Shown piece after piece: positions 59,901-64,000 of a DNA stretch of 64,000 nt (position 1 is the stretch's first letter; every line of letters begins with the position of its first letter). Below the pieces are notes generated by a model. It saw nothing but the letters and a program-made list of their open reading frames with translations, was not told the DNA's origin and did no database searches. The position numbers and the translations under genes are program-made. The DNA comes from Gonatopus flavifemur (Eukaryota > Arthropoda > Insecta > Hymenoptera > Dryinidae): contig JAFFJZ010000001.1 in the NCBI GenBank assembly GCA_018340375.1, positions 37,130,001-37,194,000 on the forward strand, written 5' to 3'.

Positions 59901-61412
59901 AAAAAAGAAAAAACATCTAAACAAGCTAAACTATAGCAGCCGAATGCGTTTGAGTTTGTTTTTTTTTCAGTCATCGAGAGTTAGATGCTTTAGATATCCA
60001 TTCATAGCCCTAGGTTGTTGCACTCCTAATCTGAACACGTTGCATAATGCATCTTCCATTTCCAGGAAAGATTTCTGGAGACATCAATTGTTACGTGAGG
60101 TGATGTTCATTCGTATTCATGAAAATTAGCGTTTATATCAATTCAAATTTGTAACACATAAATTGAGAAATGGTATTCAAACAAGTCTTTTATTTGGATG
60201 CTTCGAGCGACGAATAATCTTCTTCGCTGCTTTCAACTTTTTCTCAAATGGTGAAAGATTCTTTTCAATAATGAAGAACTGATAAGAAGTATATGTGGGT
60301 CACTGGATGAATCACTATAACGTACAGAGTTGAATGCGCAATTTTCCGAGTTTGTACAAATAATTTAACAACTCCACAGGATTGAGATGTTTGCGTGAAA
60401 GAAAATATTTCTTCAGATAGAATTCTTTAGCGCCTAATTCAAATAATAATATTATTACAAATATAAAAATTTCTATTCACTATTTTACTATACTTCACTA
60501 TTTTTTACCGTATTCATTCACCACTTTAAGAGAAAAAAGCAACTGGACCACCGGAAATCATTTCGTAAGAAATATTTCAATTCTCCGCAAGTTATTTTGT
60601 CGTATGTTTTTGTGAATCAGCATTCTCTCAACAGATGTACAGTAGTGCATGATACAATACAACTTGCCATCATCAAGAATAACCACTTTTATACTGGTTT
60701 GATGCGGTTCTCGACCTATTCCATTTATCACAAACTTTTCCCTTGAAATAAATTCTGATTGTTGGAAATGTAATTCCCACTGTTGCTTCAATTTGAATGA
60801 TTGAGAAATTTTCTTTCGAATTCGGAGACAAGTTTTTTCATTCCACACGAGGTATAGACAGATTCAATTGAAAAATTATGTTGCATATACTTTTCGTTCT
60901 GAATATGCAAAGATTTTTAATGAAATAACATTCCACTTGAGAGGATTACTTTGTGTGAATTTCTTCGCTTTCTCCGAATTTCTAATGAAAACAAAAGCTT
61001 GTCATTCATTAAAAAATTTCTGTTGTAGTGTCATCAAGAGTTCGCAGAATCGATTACGAATTTGAAGTCGAATAAAATGAATTTGAAATAATACATTCGA
61101 TATGCTGAGAATTTGTCCCCCACAGATTTTGGAGTTCATAACGAGAAATTAAAATTCAACAATTATCTAGATTCCCCTGGAATTCATCACACAATGGATT
61201 TGTTCAATGATCGGGAATAACAAATTGAATTTTAAAAGTTAAGTTTAACTCGTAGGAAAACGTAGTACAGCGTGTTATATTGAATCTTTTATTCATAATT
61301 TTCTCTTTCTTTTGTGTTACCAAGTTGTTTTGGATATTGGTTTTTTTGCTTCGCTTGCTGACCCTGAAACAATTCAACGATGTATTCCCACACTACAATG
61401 ATAACAGATATA
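56941..61412. other. No gene recognised; mostly unique AT-rich DNA
   Basis: A (CT)n run is at about 57497-57513, and the hairpin TTCTTTCTCTCT / AGAGAGAAAGAA at about 57270-57303. Frames of 60-96 codons lack known motifs. Far fewer inverted repeats than in the first 55 kb. Confidence 0.45.
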
Positions 61413-61633
61413 CACTGTAAAAAGTAAGTGGAATTTTCCCCCGGCAGCAAATCTCCCATATATTTTAGAGGAATTCTTCACCATTTGGGAAAAAATTCTT
61501 TCTCTTTCAAGGGAATTTTTCTCCAAATGAAGAGGACATTCCCCCAAAATATGGGGAAATGAATTTCCCTCACGCGAGGGATTTTTGCTGCCACCAAATT
61601 TGGGTGAAAATTCCACCCTAATTTTTTACAGTG
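61413..61633. mobile_element. TA-flanked palindromic MITE, CACTGTAAAAA ends
   Basis: 221 bp, flanked by TA (61411-61412, 61634-61635). Ends CACTGTAAAAAGTAAGTGGA and CCACCCTAATTTTTTACAGTG. Inverted inner words include GGCAGCAAATCTCCC/GGGATTTTTGCTGCC and GGGGAAAT/ATTTCCCC. Confidence 0.82.
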
Positions 61634-61752
61634 TACTTAAGGCTTCTCTTTTTTCTCTCATAATTATTCTTACTTTGAACCCTCAAAAAATTTCGCTTTT
61701 CAAGAGTTTTTTTCTTAAAATAGAAAAGTTTGCATTCAAATTGAAGTGATCC

Positions 61753-61972
61753 TGTGTCTAAAAAGTGAGGTGACATTTGAATTTCAACTCTGTGCGCGAA
61801 TGTATTTGGCGAAGTGCTATTATTTTTAGGTTAGTAAACCTGTCTTTGATATCCGTGCCAAGGGGTACATCAAAATATTCATTAGTGTTTGAGATACGCT
61901 CCGTTTTGTAAGCTCCTGAAAGTGAATTTTTCGATTTTTATAATGTCTGCATTTGTTGAGCGAAGAATTTGA
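61753..61972 (+). mobile_element. 5' fragment of the same mariner (copy 2)
   Basis: Matches the 5' end of the element at 25430-26793 read on its sense strand. It has the terminal TGTCTAAAAAGTGAGGTGAC, the leader (GGTTAGTAAACCTGTCTTTG, CACATCAAAATATTCATTAG in slightly altered form) and the transposase start with about nine codons (MSAFVERRI). It then ends abruptly. Only terminal repeat, leader and start remain. Confidence 0.85.
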
Positions 61973-64000
61973 ATTTGAAAATACTCTCAGTAGTATCAAC
62001 GAAATGGATATTTTTATTACGTATTTGATTCGTTCTTTTGGGCAGTAAAATGTAAAGGATTATGAATATTTCTTAGATATCTTTAAAACATTTTATGCAG
62101 TTCGAGAGATAACAGTGGAGTTAAGAAATCACACGTTGAAGTATTATTACCATAAAGCACTTTGAAGAATTTCAATTTTGACTATAACGTGGATTCACAT
62201 TTACATTTCATTCTTTCTCGTTTACACCATTACGATCATGTGGTATTCAATCTTTGAACTGGTTTTAGTACGCTTCTTTATCCCTTCTTCCACTCCGTCA
62301 ATATTTTCATTTCCTTTCGACATACCACACCCAACATCCTGCATGATCTACCTACCGTATGGTAATTGTTCATAAAATCGGTACATGTAAAATAATGGAG
62401 ATTTAATATTATTCTTCTATTCTCATTCTTCCAATATCACTATTCGTAATGTCAGGACAAAATACATGTTGCTCATGTTCGTGCGTATTGTCCATTCCAT
62501 GTTTCAAGCCAAATATTTTCCTCCCTCAAAAGTGGTAAACAGCTGTCTGGAGACCAATAATCTGCTGCGGCTGGTGCAGTATGTACAGTTTCTGAGTGAA
62601 ACTTTGAAACTTTTCAGGAGGGTGTGGTGATATAGCAACGTATATGGAAAGTAACTGCAATACGCGTATGCATGAAATATGTTTGATATTTCTATGAAAC
62701 CTCCATGTAACTATAATACACTTGTACATTCGAGTCGCTTACAATTCTTATTGCGATTAGTCGTGAGGAAAAAGTAGGGACCCTTTGTACGGTTTTTACA
62801 TTTTTCATGTTTTTGAATCAATTATTTGATAGAAAATTCAAGTAATTGTATTTATCAATAGTACATGTACTTTTGCGAAAAAATTACCATTTGATTACAT
62901 CTCATATTTATCCATTAATAACAACCTGAAGTCAATTCGAAATTCGTATGAATGTTCCCCACTTTATAGGGTACTTTCGGACACTATGGAATAATATTGT
63001 ACAATGAATTCAAACTACAAATAAATCATGAAAAGTTTTCATTTGACAATAAAAGTAACATTTATATCAATTAATGCAATGTGATACTACAATTATTGAA
63101 TATCCACAACTTTGTTACGTGTTCTTTGTAGTGTAATTGCGTCCCATGCTCCTGTTAAAAAACTTGTGATAAATCAATGGTCAATATAGCATAATAAAAA
63201 TATAGAGACATTGGTTTGTCATCAATGAGACACAAAATCAACCGTTAGCAATTTACCGTTCACCTATTGTGTTTACAGGGGTACTTTCGTACGTGTTTGA
63301 ATGTGCCTTTCCTGGTTCTGTAAGAATGTGCCCCATCAACGAAACAACAATAAAACATGACTTTCCCACTATATTGATATGCAAACCAAAAAAATGGATT
63401 ATTAAAATCTCGTTCCAGGAATGTATCTTCGTTACTGAGAACATATAGTTTAGAAAAACGTAACATAACGAGAGTAAACATAGCTGGAAGCATCGGTGAA
63501 GAAATTACTCACGAAATGCAAAAATGCAATGCTACCTGTAACTTCACTCTCCCTCCTACGAGTGACCTAAAACTGCATAGACATCATGGTGACTACTCAA
63601 CTTACTCGTATATGAACACTCATGTTAGCACAACTTTTCATTCGTATTTTATAACTACTGTATGAATGTGCCCCGCGTACGAAGGATCCCGATTTTCCCC
63701 TATGTATTACACGGTTGACTGTGAACTCGATATAGACAGGTTTCTGTCTCCGATGCAGTTTCAAGTCGAACCACTTGGAACTCTTTTCTTCCATTATCCA
63801 TCTGTAAGTCTGAATTATACTAGTGTATCATCACATGCATGGATTATATACACGTACCTCTGTACTTTCTTTCAGAATTCAAAAGGTCTAAGTGATCTCT
63901 CTTCTGTATGTGACTGTTCTGCTGTACCATGTGACATATATATCACACTCTTGTACTTGTATACTTCCAGCAAACTACGAGATGTGATTGCATTAACATA
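61973..64000. other. No gene recognised
   Basis: AT-rich. GGGTACTTTCG occurs at about 62970 and 63281, and GAATGTGCCCC at about 63326 and 63664; the latter is followed by CGCGTACGAAGGATCCCG, roughly inverse to GGGGTACTTTCGTACG at 63279. This might be a decayed element at about 63279-63690, but the ends are too short to call. Confidence 0.35.

Noticed and set aside
63279..63690. Possible element bounded by GGGGTACTTTCGTACG and CGTACGAAGGATCCCG
   Set aside because: Only about 12 positions pair, and a third related stretch at 62940-62990 does not fit the boundaries.

Overview
The window looks like AT-rich arthropod nuclear DNA, most plausibly an insect and possibly a hymenopteran. This rests on base composition, a decayed mariner transposase, very many short palindromic elements with TA or TTAA flanks, and a pseudogene of a protein family I associate with invertebrate genomes. 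No intact host gene was recognised: almost all open frames are under 140 codons, most lie inside repeats or low-complexity DNA, and none shows a convincing exon chain. The region reads as a gene desert or a long intron densely colonised by non-autonomous DNA transposons. No rRNA, tRNA, CRISPR array or bacterial feature was seen.

Layout. 0-8 kb: a run of foldback elements ending in a dense cluster at 5.9-7.5 kb. There a 230-bp element carrying an open reading frame (6943-7172) sits inside a larger palindrome. 9.4-14.5 kb: a 716-bp element flanked by TTAA-like sites, a 573-bp perfect-site palindrome and a possible non-LTR retrotransposon tail. 18.7-22.5 kb: the most informative part, with a palindromic element interrupted by three others, another interrupted by one, then four elements lying almost end to end. 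25.4-26.8 kb: a mariner pseudogene on the minus strand, itself broken by a 119-bp hairpin. 29-45 kb: larger elements, including an inverted pair of tandem dimers (34.06-35.2 kb), three copies of a word-iterated repeat (37.2, 41.8 and 50.0 kb), a second ORF-bearing 230-bp element nested in a palindrome (43.1-43.9 kb), and a three-level nest (44.2-45.3 kb). 47.9-54.1 kb: more such elements plus a degraded protein-coding exon at 48830-49322. 54-64 kb: mostly unique DNA, a GC-richer island at 56.1-56.9 kb, one short element and a 5' fragment of the same mariner.

Several insertions can be dated relative to each other, because the uninterrupted arm or a second intact copy shows the empty site. Excising the three inserts and their target duplications from the element at 18709-19639 leaves 254 bp, against 256 bp in the intact copy at 21782-22037. 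Removing the 230-bp element from the palindrome at 43083-43884 leaves 570 bp, against 573 bp in its intact relative at 12335-12907. Element boundaries were read by eye and may be off by a few bases.
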